DNA of 54,894 nt from assembly GCA_025964795.1 (NCBI GenBank), contig JAOPYC010000124.1, positions 1-54,894 of the forward strand, read 5' to 3'. Below the pieces are notes generated by a model. It saw only the letters and a list, made by a program, of their open reading frames with translations. It did no database searches and had not been told where the DNA came from. This document shows, in pieces, positions 26,143-36,253 of the stretch (position 1 is the first letter of the stretch; each line of letters begins with the position of its first letter). This stretch comes from Marmoricola sp. Its GTDB lineage: Bacteria; Actinomycetota; Actinomycetes; Propionibacteriales; Nocardioidaceae. Position numbers and translations under genes: made by a program.

Positions 26143-26523
26143 TCAGCGCGACTGCTCGTCCGCGTCCTCGCGGGGCAGGCCGGGGTACTCCCCCGTGCGC
26201 TCCCACTCGGCGCGCTCGACCTCGATCTTGCGGCCCAGGAAGTACGCCGTGGCCCACAGTGCGAGGAAGATCGCGCCGAGGAAGAACATGGCCGTGATCT
26301 GGAAGCCCAGCGCGATCGCCACGACCTGGATGGCCCAGCCGAGCCCGTAGGCCCACGCGAAGCGCAGCACGGCCGCGACCAGGATGCAGGCGACCGTGAG
26401 GCCGAGCCCGATCCACAGCGCGGTGGCCGTCGAGACGCCCGCCACGGAGATGAGGACGGGGGTGCTCAGCCCCAGCGCGATCGCCTCCAGGGAGAGGATC
26501 GCGGCGCAGAGTCGGCGCTGCAT
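26143..26523 (-). CDS. DUF4233 membrane protein
   Basis: 126 residues with four hydrophobic helices (about 5-25, 30-50, 55-75, 78-100) and a short polar, acidic C-terminus. The opening RRLCAAILSLEAIALGLSTP matches the DUF4233 family always found between folC and ndk in Actinobacteria (Rv2446c is the mycobacterial counterpart as I recall). Its ATG overlaps the folC stop (ATGA), so it is translationally coupled. Function unknown. Confidence 0.87.
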   Translation of the reverse strand: MQRRLCAAILSLEAIALGLSTPVLISVAGVSTATALWIGLGLTVACILVAAVLRFAWAYGLGWAIQVVAIALGFQITAMFFLGAIFLALWATAYFLGRKIEVERAEWERTGEYPGLPREDADEQSR

Positions 26524-28001
26524 CAGCCCTGCTCCCCCTCCTGCTGACCGGTGTGCTGCCGGTCCTGCTCCTTGCTGCGGCTGCCGTCGGCGTTGCGGCG
26601 CGAGCGGAGCATCGCGCGGGCCTCGCCGACGGTGACGACGGACCCGGTGACCAGCACGCCGCCCGAGCCGATCGCCTCGCCGAGCGCACCACCGGCCTCG
26701 GCCAGGGCCGCGGCCTGGTCGATCGCGTCCGCGAGCGAGGGAGTCTCGCTCACCCGGTCCTGCCCGAAGATGCCCAGCGCCACCTCGGCGAGGTCGGCGG
26801 CGGGCATCGACCGGGAGCTCGAGCTCTGGGTGCACACCACGTGCGCCAGCATCGGCTCGAGCTCGGAGAGCAGTCCCTCGTAGTCCTTGTCCGCCATCAC
26901 GCCGATCACCCCGATGAGCGGGGAGAACACGAACGAGTCCTCCAGCGTCGCCACGACCGCGGCCGCACCGTGGGGGTTGTGCGCGGCGTCCAGCACGATC
27001 GTCGGGGAGCGCCGGATGACCTCCATCCGGCCGGGCGAGGTGACCTCCGCGAAGGCCTCACGGACCAGGTCACCGTCCAGGGCGTCCTCACCACCGAGGA
27101 ACGCCTCGACCGCGGCCAGCGCCACGGCGGCGTTCTGCGCCTGGTGAGCGCCGTAGAGCGGCAGGAACACCTCCTCGTAGTGACCTCGCAGCCCCTGCAG
27201 GGTGATCATCTGGCCACCCACGGCGGGCACCCGGCTGGTGACCCCGAACTCCAGGCCCTCACGGACCAGGGTCGCGCCGACCTCGCTGCAGCGCTCGAGG
27301 ACTACCTGGGCGACCTCGGGCGTCTGGTCGGCGACCACGACGGTGGCGCCGGGCTTGATGATCCCGACCTTCTCCAGCGCGATGACGGCGGGTGTCTCAC
27401 CGAGGTACTGCGCGTGGTCGACCGCGATCGGGGTGAGCACCGCCACCTTGGCGTCCATCACGTTGGTGGCGTCCCAGGTGCCACCCATCCCCACCTCGAC
27501 GACGGCGGCGTCGACCGGGGCGTCCGCGAAGGCGGCGTACGCCATCGCGACGATGGTCTCGAAGAAGGACAGCGGGTGGTCGTGCTCGGCGTCGACCAGG
27601 GAGATGTACGGCGCCACATCGTTGAACGCGGTGACGAACGCCTCCTCGCTGATCGGCTCGCCGTCCAGGCTGATCCGCTCGGTCATCGACTCCAGGTGCG
27701 GGCTGGTGAACCGGCCCACCCGCAGCCCGATGGTGGCGATCAGGGTCTCCACCATCCGCGCCGTCGAGGTCTTGCCGTTGGTGCCGGTCAGCTGGATGAC
27801 CGGGTAGCCCCGCTGGGGGTCGCCCAGCAGCTCCATGAACGCCTCGATGCGGTCCAGCGTGGGGTCGAGCCTGCTCTCCGGCCACCGGCTCAGCAGGGCG
27901 TCCTCGACCTCGGCGTAGGTCTCCGCGAGTCGGGGGGCCTCCCGGTCGTCGTCACGGGGGTCGGCGGGATCGGCGGAGGCGGGGGCAGGCATGTCTTCCA
28001 T
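26523..28001 (-). CDS. folC: Bifunctional folylpolyglutamate / dihydrofolate synthase
   Basis: 492 residues. Mur-ligase-like fold: P-loop [13 protein letters not shown] (about 72-84), the folate loop [29 protein letters not shown] and, in the C-terminal domain, [12 protein letters not shown]. It adds glutamate to folates (and may make dihydrofolate). Two in-frame ATGs are possible: 28001, with TAGACT 8 nt upstream, and 27992; I choose 28001 as a leaderless start. It is divergent from valS across 97 bp and overlaps DUF4233. The acidic/polar N-terminal 45 residues precede the family core; the C-terminus ends in a Gln/Lys-rich tail. Confidence 0.94.
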   Translation of the reverse strand: MEDMPAPASADPADPRDDDREAPRLAETYAEVEDALLSRWPESRLDPTLDRIEAFMELLGDPQRGYPVIQLTGTNGKTSTARMVETLIATIGLRVGRFTSPHLESMTERISLDGEPISEEAFVTAFNDVAPYISLVDAEHDHPLSFFETIVAMAYAAFADAPVDAAVVEVGMGGTWDATNVMDAKVAVLTPIAVDHAQYLGETPAVIALEKVGIIKPGATVVVADQTPEVAQVVLERCSEVGATLVREGLEFGVTSRVPAVGGQMITLQGLRGHYEEVFLPLYGAHQAQNAAVALAAVEAFLGGEDALDGDLVREAFAEVTSPGRMEVIRRSPTIVLDAAHNPHGAAAVVATLEDSFVFSPLIGVIGVMADKDYEGLLSELEPMLAHVVCTQSSSSRSMPAADLAEVALGIFGQDRVSETPSLADAIDQAAALAEAGGALGEAIGSGGVLVTGSVVTVGEARAMLRSRRNADGSRSKEQDRQHTGQQEGEQG

Positions 28002-28009
28002 CGCCTCGA

Positions 28010-28015
28010 AGTCTA
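28010..28015 (-). promoter_or_regulatory. -10 box TAGACT upstream of folC
   Basis: TAGACT is separated by 8 nt from the ATG at 28001, at the far end of the spacing range seen here for leaderless starts. Confidence 0.5.
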
Positions 28016-28085
28016 GGTGCGATCCCGAGGACCGCTCGTCGATGGGCGCCGGGCGGCTCGTTTTCGGGAGCGGCGGGTGTCTCCG

Positions 28086-28091
28086 TAGGAT
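28086..28091 (+). promoter_or_regulatory. -10 box TAGGAT, leaderless start of valS
   Basis: TAGGAT is followed by 7 nt and the ATG at 28099. It fixes the valS start against the 36-codon longer reading frame. I see no recognisable T-box-like structure in the short upstream region. Confidence 0.6.
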
Positions 28092-28098
28092 TCGCCCC

Positions 28099-30723
28099 AT
28101 GACTGACTCCCCCGAGAACACCGTGTCCCGTGAGACGACCGCACCTGCTGCGGTCGTCGTACCGGACCGGGCCGCGCTCGAGGGCCTGGAGGCCAAGTGG
28201 GCCGCGCAGTGGAAGGCCGACGACACCTACGCCTTCGACCGGACGCGCCCCCGCAGCGAGGTCTACTCGATCGACACTCCCCCGCCCACCGTCTCCGGAT
28301 CGCTGCACGTCGGCCACGTCTTCTCCTACACCCACACCGACCTGGTGGCACGCTTCCAGCGGATGCAGGGCAAGTCCGTCTTCTACCCGATGGGCTGGGA
28401 CGACAACGGCCTGCCCACCGAGCGCCGGGTGCAGAACTACTACGGCGTGCGCTGCGACCCCTCGCTGCCCTACGAGGACGGCTTCGAGCCCCCGGCGAAG
28501 CCGGACCCCAAGCGTCAGGTGCCGATCAGCCGACCCAACTTCGTGGAGCTGTGCGAGCGGCTGGTCGAGGAGGACGAGAAGGTCTTCGAGGACCTCTGGC
28601 GCACCCTCGGGCTCTCCGTGGACTGGAAGCAGCACTACACGACCATCGGCCCGAAGGCGCAGAAGGTCAGCCAGCGGGCTTTCCTGCGCAACTTCGCCCG
28701 CGGCGAGGCCTACCTCCAGGAGGCGCCGACCCTCTGGGACGTCACCTTCCAGACCGCTGTGGCGCAGGCCGAGCTCGAGGCGCGGGAGTACGCCGGCGCC
28801 TACCACCGGGTCGCCTTCCACGCCGGCGACCGCCCGATCCACATCGAGACCACCCGGCCCGAGCTGATCCCCTCGGTGGTGGCCCTGATCGCGCACCCCG
28901 ACGACGAGCGCTACCAGGCGCTGTTCGGCACCACCGTCACCTCCCCGGTCTTCGGGGTCGAGATCCCGGTGCTGGCCCACCCCGCCGCCGAGCCGGACAA
29001 GGGCGCCGGCATCGCGATGTGCTGCACCTTCGGCGACCTTACCGACGTCACCTGGTGGCGCGAGCTGCAGCTCCCGGTCCGGACGCTGATGGGTCGCGAC
29101 GGGCGGCTGTCCCGGGAGACCCCCGACTGGCTCTCCGGCGACGCGGCGGCGGCGTACGCCGAGCTGGCGGGGAAGACCGCGTTCAGCGCCCGCGAGGCGA
29201 TGGTGGCCCTGCTCCGCGAGAGCGGCGACCTCGACGGCGAGCCCAAGCCGACGCAGCGGATGGCCAACTTCTACGAGAAGGGCGACAAGCCGCTCGAGAT
29301 CGTGGCCACCCGCCAGTGGTACATCACCAACGGCGGTCGCGACGCCAGGCTGCGCACCGAGATGCTCGAGCGCGGCGCGGCCGTCACCTGGATCCCGCCG
29401 CACATGAAGCACCGCTACGACAACTGGGTCGGCGGCCTGAACGGCGACTGGCTGGTCTCGCGGCAGCGCTTCTTCGGGATCCCCTTCCCGGTCTGGTACG
29501 CCCTGGACGACGAGGGTGAGCCCGACTACCAGCACCCGCTGCTCCCCCGTGAGGACGAGCTGCCGATCGACCCGTCGACCCAGGCGCCGTCCGGCTTCAC
29601 CCAGGACCAGCGCGGCAAGCCGCGCGGCTTCATCGGTGACCCCGACGTGATGGACACCTGGGCCACCTCGTCACTGACCCCGCAGATCGCCGGTGGCTGG
29701 GAGGAGGACCCCGACCTGTTCGAACGGGTCTTCCCGATGGACCTGTGCACCAACGCGCACGACATCATCCGCACCTGGTTGTTCTCCCGCGTCGTCCGGG
29801 CCAGCTTCGAGAACAACACGGTGCCGTGGTCGCACGCGATGATCTCCGGCTTCATCGTCGACCCCGACCGCAAGAAGATGTCGAAGTCCAAGGGCAACGT
29901 GGTGGTGCCGACCGAGGTGCTGGACAAGTACGGCGCCGACGCCGTCCGCTGGCGGGCCGCCATGGCCCGCCCGGGGCTGGACTCGCCCTTCGACGAGACC
30001 CAGATGAAGGTCGGCCGCCGGCTCGCGCTGAAGATCCTCAACGTCTCCAAGTTCGTGCTCGGCAGCGTGCGGGCCACGCAGGTCGAGCCGGGCCTGGTGA
30101 CCGAGGCCGTCGACCAGGCGCTGCTCGGCAAGCTGGCCCACGCACTGGAGGAGACGACGCGAGCGTTCGCCGCCTACGACTACACGACGGCGCTGGAGCA
30201 GACCGAGAAGTTCTTCTGGGACTTCTGCGACGACTACGTCGAGCTGGTCAAGGAGCGGGCCTACGGCGACGAGGAGGCCGCGGGGACGAGCTCCGCCACG
30301 GCGTCGGCCAAGGCCGCCCTGGCCACGGCGCTGCACGTGCAGCTGAGGATGTTCGCGCCGTTCCTGCCCTACGCCACCGAGGAGGTCTGGTCGTGGTGGC
30401 AGCCGGCCTCGGTCCACCTGCAGGCCTGGCCCACCGCCGAGGACCTCGGCGTCACCGCGGCCTACGACCCCGCTGTGCTCGACGCCGTCGCCGCGGTCCT
30501 GGCCGGCGTCCGGGGCGCCAAGTCGACGGCCAAGGTCGGCATGCGTACCCCGGTCGTGCACGCCACGATCACCGGCCCGGCGGCAGCGCTGGACGCGATC
30601 CGCAGCGCCGAGAGCGACCTGCGCGCGGTCGGCTCGATCACCGGCGAGATGGAGCTGGTGGTGGCCGAGGACAGCGAGGTCGTCGTGGACGCCGTGCTCG
30701 GGGAGCCCCCGCCGAAGCGGTGA
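28099..30723 (+). CDS. valS: Valyl-tRNA synthetase, archaeal/rickettsial type
   Basis: 874 residues, class I synthetase charging tRNA-Val. The HIGH motif is HVGH (70-73), KMSKSKGN begins at K593, and the CP1 editing domain lies about 210-380 (with [11 protein letters not shown]). The segment after HIGH reads [14 protein letters not shown] (99-112), which is the archaeal and Rickettsiales form; the usual bacterial ValRS has a GTDHAGIATQ-type motif here. It also lacks the long C-terminal coiled-coil arm common in bacterial ValRS, ending shortly after the anticodon-binding domain. In Streptomyces and Mycobacterium valS lies next to folC on the same strand, as I recall; here it is divergent from folC. 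Both points suggest replacement of the original gene at its locus. Confidence 0.95.
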   Translation: MTDSPENTVSRETTAPAAVVVPDRAALEGLEAKWAAQWKADDTYAFDRTRPRSEVYSIDTPPPTVSGSLHVGHVFSYTHTDLVARFQRMQGKSVFYPMGWDDNGLPTERRVQNYYGVRCDPSLPYEDGFEPPAKPDPKRQVPISRPNFVELCERLVEEDEKVFEDLWRTLGLSVDWKQHYTTIGPKAQKVSQRAFLRNFARGEAYLQEAPTLWDVTFQTAVAQAELEAREYAGAYHRVAFHAGDRPIHIETTRPELIPSVVALIAHPDDERYQALFGTTVTSPVFGVEIPVLAHPAAEPDKGAGIAMCCTFGDLTDVTWWRELQLPVRTLMGRDGRLSRETPDWLSGDAAAAYAELAGKTAFSAREAMVALLRESGDLDGEPKPTQRMANFYEKGDKPLEIVATRQWYITNGGRDARLRTEMLERGAAVTWIPPHMKHRYDNWVGGLNGDWLVSRQRFFGIPFPVWYALDDEGEPDYQHPLLPREDELPIDPSTQAPSGFTQDQRGKPRGFIGDPDVMDTWATSSLTPQIAGGWEEDPDLFERVFPMDLCTNAHDIIRTWLFSRVVRASFENNTVPWSHAMISGFIVDPDRKKMSKSKGNVVVPTEVLDKYGADAVRWRAAMARPGLDSPFDETQMKVGRRLALKILNVSKFVLGSVRATQVEPGLVTEAVDQALLGKLAHALEETTRAFAAYDYTTALEQTEKFFWDFCDDYVELVKERAYGDEEAAGTSSATASAKAALATALHVQLRMFAPFLPYATEEVWSWWQPASVHLQAWPTAEDLGVTAAYDPAVLDAVAAVLAGVRGAKSTAKVGMRTPVVHATITGPAAALDAIRSAESDLRAVGSITGEMELVVAEDSEVVVDAVLGEPPPKR

Positions 30724-30735
30724 CCGGTGGCGGGC

Positions 30736-31623
30736 TCAGTGCCCGTGGTGGGACCGGCCCGGTGAGTCGTGGCCGCGGTCCGGGTGCCAGCCCGCCTGGG
30801 GAGTGTGGCCTCGTTCCGGGTGCCGGTCCGGCTGGGGCGCGTCACCTCGGTCGGGGCGCCGGTCCGGCTGCGGGTCGGGACGGCGGACCGCCTGCGGGGC
30901 GTGATCCCGGTAGGGACGGTCTTCGTGGCGCGCCTGCCGGGGACCACGGTCTCGGCTCTCGACGACGCGCGGCTTCTCGACGACCACGGTCGCGACCACG
31001 GTGCGCACGACGCTGTGGACGACGTTGCGGACCGGGTGGTGGCCATGATCGTGCCCGGCGGGGCCGTCTGGGCTGTTCGGGTAGGAGGCCCAGTGGTGGC
31101 CTGCGTGGTGCTGGGCCGCCGGGGTGGCTGGCTGGCCGGTGCCCGTGAAGGCGGTGCCCGGCCTCGTCGGGACCGGGGTGGCGGCGGGCTTGACGGGCTG
31201 CGCGACCGGGACGGCCGCCGGGACGACGGGCGCGGCCGGAGAAGCCGGCGCGGCCGCGGGAGCGACGGCGGGGACAGCGTGCGCGGGCCTGTGAGCGCTC
31301 GGGGCCGACCTCGGTCGGCCACCGGTGCTCGCGCTGACCGGAGTGAGGGAGCGGCTCACCGTCTGCCGCACGACCTCGTCGAGGCTGCTGGCCGGCTTCC
31401 CACCGGGAACCGCCACGGCCTTGGCCGGAGCCTTCGGCGCCTGGTCCAGGGACGGGTGCAGCACCGTGTCCGGGGCGATCGCGCCGACCACCGTGCGGGG
31501 TGCCCCGGAGCCGACGAAGACCTCGACGACCCGGTCACGCAGACCCTGCCCCAGGATCAGGCAGGCGGCCGCGAAGACCATCAGGAAAGCCGCCAACGGC
31601 CTTCGGTGCTCGGCACTGATCAT
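30736..31623 (-). CDS. Membrane-anchored Pro/Ala- and His/Arg-rich repeat protein (unknown)
   Basis: 295 residues. A short N-terminus and one hydrophobic helix (about 9-25, FLMVFAAACLILG) suggest an anchored or secreted protein. Residues about 65-160 are Pro/Ala/Val-rich and look disordered. A His-rich patch follows (AAQHHAGHHWASY; HDHGHHP). The last 60 residues are imperfect repeats around the unit P-D-R-x-P-D/E-R-G (positions about 235-285) and end in SHHGH. No known domain was recognised. The ATG at 31623 is fixed by GGGGGAA 6 nt upstream. It sits between valS and clpX, where other Actinobacteria I know of have no such gene. A TATTGT element about 50 nt upstream could be its -10. Confidence 0.7.
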   Translation of the reverse strand: MISAEHRRPLAAFLMVFAAACLILGQGLRDRVVEVFVGSGAPRTVVGAIAPDTVLHPSLDQAPKAPAKAVAVPGGKPASSLDEVVRQTVSRSLTPVSASTGGRPRSAPSAHRPAHAVPAVAPAAAPASPAAPVVPAAVPVAQPVKPAATPVPTRPGTAFTGTGQPATPAAQHHAGHHWASYPNSPDGPAGHDHGHHPVRNVVHSVVRTVVATVVVEKPRVVESRDRGPRQARHEDRPYRDHAPQAVRRPDPQPDRRPDRGDAPQPDRHPERGHTPQAGWHPDRGHDSPGRSHHGH

Positions 31624-31739
31624 CGACAATTCCCCCGGTGAGCACGTGGGGGTGAACCCCAACGGACATTCACCAAACAATACGGGCAAATCGCCCTGAG
31701 ATGCAGGCTGGTCTACTCAGAAGACCTGCTGGTCTAGTG

Positions 31740-33023
<1,284 letters not shown>

Positions 33024-33041
33024 CCGTCCCTCATTCTCTCG

Positions 33042-33059
33042 GTCGGGCCGTGGCCCGAC
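33042..33059 (-). promoter_or_regulatory. Stem-loop in the clpX 5' leader
   Basis: GTCGGGCC (33042-33049) and GGCCCGAC (33052-33059) are perfect complements around GT, 18 nt upstream of the clpX ATG. No T-run follows in the transcribed direction, so a leader hairpin, operator or weak attenuator is more likely than a terminator. Confidence 0.5.
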
Positions 33060-33150
33060 TTACTACTCGATCCAACACCAGCTCTGCGACAAGTTCTAAG
33101 ACCGTACTCCGAGATCGCACTCCTCGGTGCAGGACACGACGACTGCGAAG

Positions 33151-33768
33151 CTAGCGCCCCGCGCCGACAGTGGCGATGGCCTTGCGCGACTCCAGGATCG
33201 AGTCGATGAGGCCGTACTCCAGCGCCGCGTCCGAGGTCAGGATCTTGTCGCGCTCGATGTCGAGGTTGACCTCTTCCGGCGTCTTGCCGGAGTGCTCGGC
33301 GATCAGCTTCTCGAGCAGCTCGCGCATCCGCAGGATCTCGTTGGCCTGGATCTCGATGTCGGAGGACTGCCCGTAGGTGCCCTCGGTGTAGGGCTGGTGG
33401 ATCAGGATCCGGCTGTTCGGCAGGGCGAGGCGCTTGCCCGGCGCCCCGGCCGCGAGGAGCACGGCCGCCGCGGAGGCCGCCTGGCCCAGGCACACGGTCT
33501 GCACGTCGGGCTGGATGAACTGCATGGTGTCGTAGATCGCGGTCATCGCGGTGAACGAGCCACCGGGTGAGTTGATGTAGATCTGGATGTCGCGCGAGGG
33601 GTCCATCGACTCGAGGCAGAGCAGCTGGGCCATCACCGCGTTGGCGATGTCGTCGCTGATCGGCGTCCCGAGGAAGATGATGCGGTCCTCGAAGAGCTTG
33701 GCGTAGGGGTCGATGCGGCGGACTCCGTAGGAGGTCCGCTCTTCCCACTGCGGGATGTAGTAGTTCAC
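33151..33768 (-). CDS. clpP2: ATP-dependent Clp protease proteolytic subunit ClpP2
   Basis: 205 residues. Serine protease triad: S99 (GQAASAAA), H124 (ILIHQPY) and D174 (DIERDK). INSPGGS marks the strand lining the active site. Together with ClpP1 it forms the heteromeric tetradecamer of Actinobacteria. The start lies 1 bp downstream of the clpP1 stop, so the two are co-translated. The cysteine pair is not conserved; the N-terminus NYYIPQW is typical of ClpP2. Confidence 0.95.
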   Translation of the reverse strand: MNYYIPQWEERTSYGVRRIDPYAKLFEDRIIFLGTPISDDIANAVMAQLLCLESMDPSRDIQIYINSPGGSFTAMTAIYDTMQFIQPDVQTVCLGQAASAAAVLLAAGAPGKRLALPNSRILIHQPYTEGTYGQSSDIEIQANEILRMRELLEKLIAEHSGKTPEEVNLDIERDKILTSDAALEYGLIDSILESRKAIATVGAGR

Positions 33769-33769
33769 G

Positions 33770-34441
33770 TCAGGTCTCGATTCTGGTCGCTGCGGTTGGT
33801 CCCTTGGTGCGGGCGGGACGGCCCTCGTCGACCGCGTCCCGGGCGCTGGTGATCACGTGGTCGATGAAGCCGTAGTCCTTGGCCTGCGCAGCGGTGAACC
33901 ACCGGTCGCGGTCGGCGTCGGTCTCGACCTGCTCGAGCGGCTGGCCGGTGTGCTGGCTGATCAGCTCGAACAGCACCTTCTTGATGTGCAGCGACTGCTG
34001 GGCCTGGATCTTGATGTCCGAGGCCGAACCGCCCATGCCGCCGGAGGGCTGGTGCATCATGATCCGCGCGTGCGGGAGGGCGTAGCGCTTGCCCTTCTCC
34101 CCCGCGCAGAGCAGGAACTGGCCCATGGAGGCGGCCAGGCCCATGCCGACGGTGGCGACGTCGTTGGGGATGTAGTTCATGGTGTCGTAGATCGCCATGC
34201 CCGCGTCGACCGAGCCACCGGGGCTGTTGATGTGCAGGAAGATGTCGGCTTCGGGGTCCTCGGCGCTCAGCAGGAGCAGCTGCGCGCAGATCGCGTTGGC
34301 GTTCTGGTCACGGACCTCCGACCCGAGGAAGACGATGCGCTCGCGGAGCAGGCGCTGGTAGATGTGGTCGTCGAGGCCGTACGACCCTCCTCCGCCGTCC
34401 ATCCGGGGAGAGGTCAGGCCGTTCATGGAGTTCTCAGTCAC
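33770..34441 (-). CDS. clpP1: ATP-dependent Clp protease proteolytic subunit ClpP1
   Basis: 223 residues. Triad S105 (GLAASMGQ), H130 (IMMHQPSGG) and the aspartate near 179 (DADRDRW). The GTG at 34441 is preferred to the internal ATG at 34426 because TAGGGT lies 6 nt upstream of it. A GGAAT element at 34470-34474 (minus) with GGT 19 nt later resembles the SigR/SigH promoter form, and GTTCGC at 34491 is a partial ClgR-type half-site; both are tentative. First gene of clpP1-clpP2-clpX; an SRPBCC gene ends 66 bp upstream. Confidence 0.95.
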   Translation of the reverse strand: MTENSMNGLTSPRMDGGGGSYGLDDHIYQRLLRERIVFLGSEVRDQNANAICAQLLLLSAEDPEADIFLHINSPGGSVDAGMAIYDTMNYIPNDVATVGMGLAASMGQFLLCAGEKGKRYALPHARIMMHQPSGGMGGSASDIKIQAQQSLHIKKVLFELISQHTGQPLEQVETDADRDRWFTAAQAKDYGFIDHVITSARDAVDEGRPARTKGPTAATRIET

Positions 34442-34447
34442 GGGTCG

Positions 34448-34474
34448 ACCCTAGACGTACGCCGTGACAATTCC
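34448..34474 (-). promoter_or_regulatory. clpP1 promoter region: TAGGGT -10 and GGAAT element
   Basis: TAGGGT (34448-34453) is 6 nt from the GTG start. GGAAT (34470-34474) is 19 nt before GGT inside that box, close to the thiol-stress sigma form GGAAT-N18-GTT, which is known to drive clp genes in Streptomyces. Confidence 0.45.
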
Positions 34475-34507
34475 ACGAGGAAACAGCCGTGTTCGCCCAC
34501 AGCAGAC

Positions 34508-34972
34508 TCAGCGGGCGCCCTGCCCCTCCACCGCCGACCGGATCCGCTGCAGCGTGGTCCGGATGCCCTCGGCGAGCTCGGCGTCGTGGCCGGCGGCGCC
34601 GCCGATCACCGGGCCGAGCAGCGAGGTGCCGATCGTGAACTTCGGCAGCACCCGGCGCCCGGTGACCGAGGTGCCCGTGGCGGTGGGCTCGAGCTCGTAG
34701 ACCCAGGTGGCACCGCTCTCCCGCGTCTTCCACGCCACGGCACGGCCGGGCTCCCAGCGCACGACCTTCGAGCTGGTCGGCCAGACCACGGCCTTGCGGC
34801 GGTTGATGCCGATGATGCTCGCCCCCACACCGGGCCTGCCCAGGACGAAGGCCTTGCGCAGCTCCGGGCTGAACTCGGGCATCCGGGCCAGGTCGGAGAT
34901 CACCTCCCACACCTCCTCGGGTCGGGCCTTGATGTCCACGGTCGCCGAGATCTGTGCGGGGGTGTGCGTCAT
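34508..34972 (-). CDS. SRPBCC-fold (polyketide cyclase/dehydrase-like) protein
   Basis: 154 residues of the START/Bet v1-like superfamily: ATVDIKARPEEVWEVISDLARMPEFSPELRKA at the N-terminus is read as the first strand plus two helices, with the central sheet to about 125 and a long C-terminal helix (about 128-150). Such proteins bind hydrophobic ligands; no catalytic role can be assigned. The ATG at 34972 overlaps the upstream esterase stop by 4 bp (ATGA), so the two genes are coupled and may act on related substrates. Confidence 0.82.
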   Translation of the reverse strand: MTHTPAQISATVDIKARPEEVWEVISDLARMPEFSPELRKAFVLGRPGVGASIIGINRRKAVVWPTSSKVVRWEPGRAVAWKTRESGATWVYELEPTATGTSVTGRRVLPKFTIGTSLLGPVIGGAAGHDAELAEGIRTTLQRIRSAVEGQGAR

Positions 34973-36201
34973 CCGGTCGGGCTCTCTTCCTTGGTGGGCG
35001 GGTCGGAGCGGTCCTGGAGCCACTCCCGGATCGCAGCGTAGATGTCGTCGTGGTTGAGCAGGTCGAAGTGGTCAGCCAGCGGGACGTGCAGGGTCTCGGC
35101 GCCCGGGAACATCTCCTCGCCGCCCTTCCGGCGTCCCAGCGCGGAGTCGTAGGGCACCAGGTAGTCGCCGATCGTGGAGGAGGTGACCGAGCGGGGTGAC
35201 CGGGTCAGGGTCGCCGCGACCAGGCGGTAGCGGGCGTTGGGCAGGTTCTGCACGTCGCTCGCGAGCCCGTGGCGCAGGTCGAGGATGCCCGTCGAGCGGT
35301 ACTCCAGGATCCGGCCGAACGGCGCCGCCTCGGGCAGCCGGCCCATGGCCGCGACCCCCTTGGTGACGACCCGCTCCAGGGGAGCGCCGAGGTGGGGCGT
35401 GCCGAGGCAGATCACGTCGGTCACCCGGTCGGTCCAGGGCTTCTCGCTGTCGGTGCTCACGGCGCACGCCGCGCGCAGGATCAGGCCGCCCATGGAGTGA
35501 CCCACGAGCGCGATCCGGCGTACGTCGACCGGCCAGGCCTCGACCAGTCGGTCCAGGACCGCGGCCAGGGCGACGCCGTTCTCGGCGATCGGCAGCCCCG
35601 TGTTGACCCGGACCATGACCGGGGTCCAACCTTCGCCCTCGAGCCGCTCGCCGTAGCTGCGCCGCTCCGGGTGCTCGCGGCGCTCCTCGGTCCTGGGCCG
35701 CGCGGCCCGGTTCCAGTAGGCCTCGTTCTCGCTGAGGCCGTGCACGAAGACGACCAGGGTGTCCGTGGCGTTCGGGTACGCCGCGGCCACGCCGTCCCGG
35801 TCCAGCACGACGTCGCGCCCGCCCACCCGGACGCCGAGGTCGAAGTGGAAGCGCGAGCCCTCGTCGCGCAGCCGGTCGCCGATCAGGCCGGCGATCGCGG
35901 CCCGCACGAAGCGCCCGCGCGGCGACGCCTCGAGCTCGGCACCGATCCCCGCCTCACCCGCGACCTTCAGCCCCTTGGCCGATGCCTTCAGGCTGGCGCT
36001 GATGCTCGTGTAGACGACCTTCGAGACGCCGTCGTGCACGCGCTGGCCGATGGTCGTCCCCCCGGCGACCTTGGCCGTCACGCCGTGCACGCGGCCGGCC
36101 ACCGCGCCGTGGACGTCACGGACGGTGCCGACGATCAGGTCCTCGGCGAACTCGGCGGCCAGGGCCGCGGCGTCCAGCACACTCGCATCATTCGCAGTCA
36201 C
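34969..36201 (-). CDS. Esterase/lipase-family alpha/beta hydrolase
   Basis: About 410 residues. The alpha/beta hydrolase domain begins near 145 with VVFVHGLSENE (oxyanion region); the nucleophile elbow is GHSMGG (about 236-241), followed by LGTPHLGAPLE, and the acid/base residues are probably in YDSALGR and the histidine of PLADHFDLL. This matches the PGAP1/lipase-like esterase group. The first 140 residues form a separate, Ala/Gly-rich helical region without clear homology. The start is uncertain: GTG at 36201 is assumed, with TTG at 36210 as alternative. It is separated from tig by a strong hairpin and overlaps the SRPBCC gene. Confidence 0.85.
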   Translation of the reverse strand: MTANDASVLDAAALAAEFAEDLIVGTVRDVHGAVAGRVHGVTAKVAGGTTIGQRVHDGVSKVVYTSISASLKASAKGLKVAGEAGIGAELEASPRGRFVRAAIAGLIGDRLRDEGSRFHFDLGVRVGGRDVVLDRDGVAAAYPNATDTLVVFVHGLSENEAYWNRAARPRTEERREHPERRSYGERLEGEGWTPVMVRVNTGLPIAENGVALAAVLDRLVEAWPVDVRRIALVGHSMGGLILRAACAVSTDSEKPWTDRVTDVICLGTPHLGAPLERVVTKGVAAMGRLPEAAPFGRILEYRSTGILDLRHGLASDVQNLPNARYRLVAATLTRSPRSVTSSTIGDYLVPYDSALGRRKGGEEMFPGAETLHVPLADHFDLLNHDDIYAAIREWLQDRSDPPTKEESPTG

Positions 36202-36228
36202 AGTGCACAAGTGTTCACTGAAACTCCC

Positions 36229-36250
36229 GGCGTGGTCAACTGACCACGCC
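36229..36250 (-). terminator. Perfect hairpin between tig and the esterase gene
   Basis: GGCGTGGTCA (36229-36238) and TGACCACGCC (36241-36250) pair perfectly across 2 nt, starting 3 bp after the tig stop. The following bases are GGGAGTTTC, a poor T-run, so it may act as a weak terminator or RNA 3'-end stabiliser. Confidence 0.55.
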
Positions 36251-36253
36251 GAC

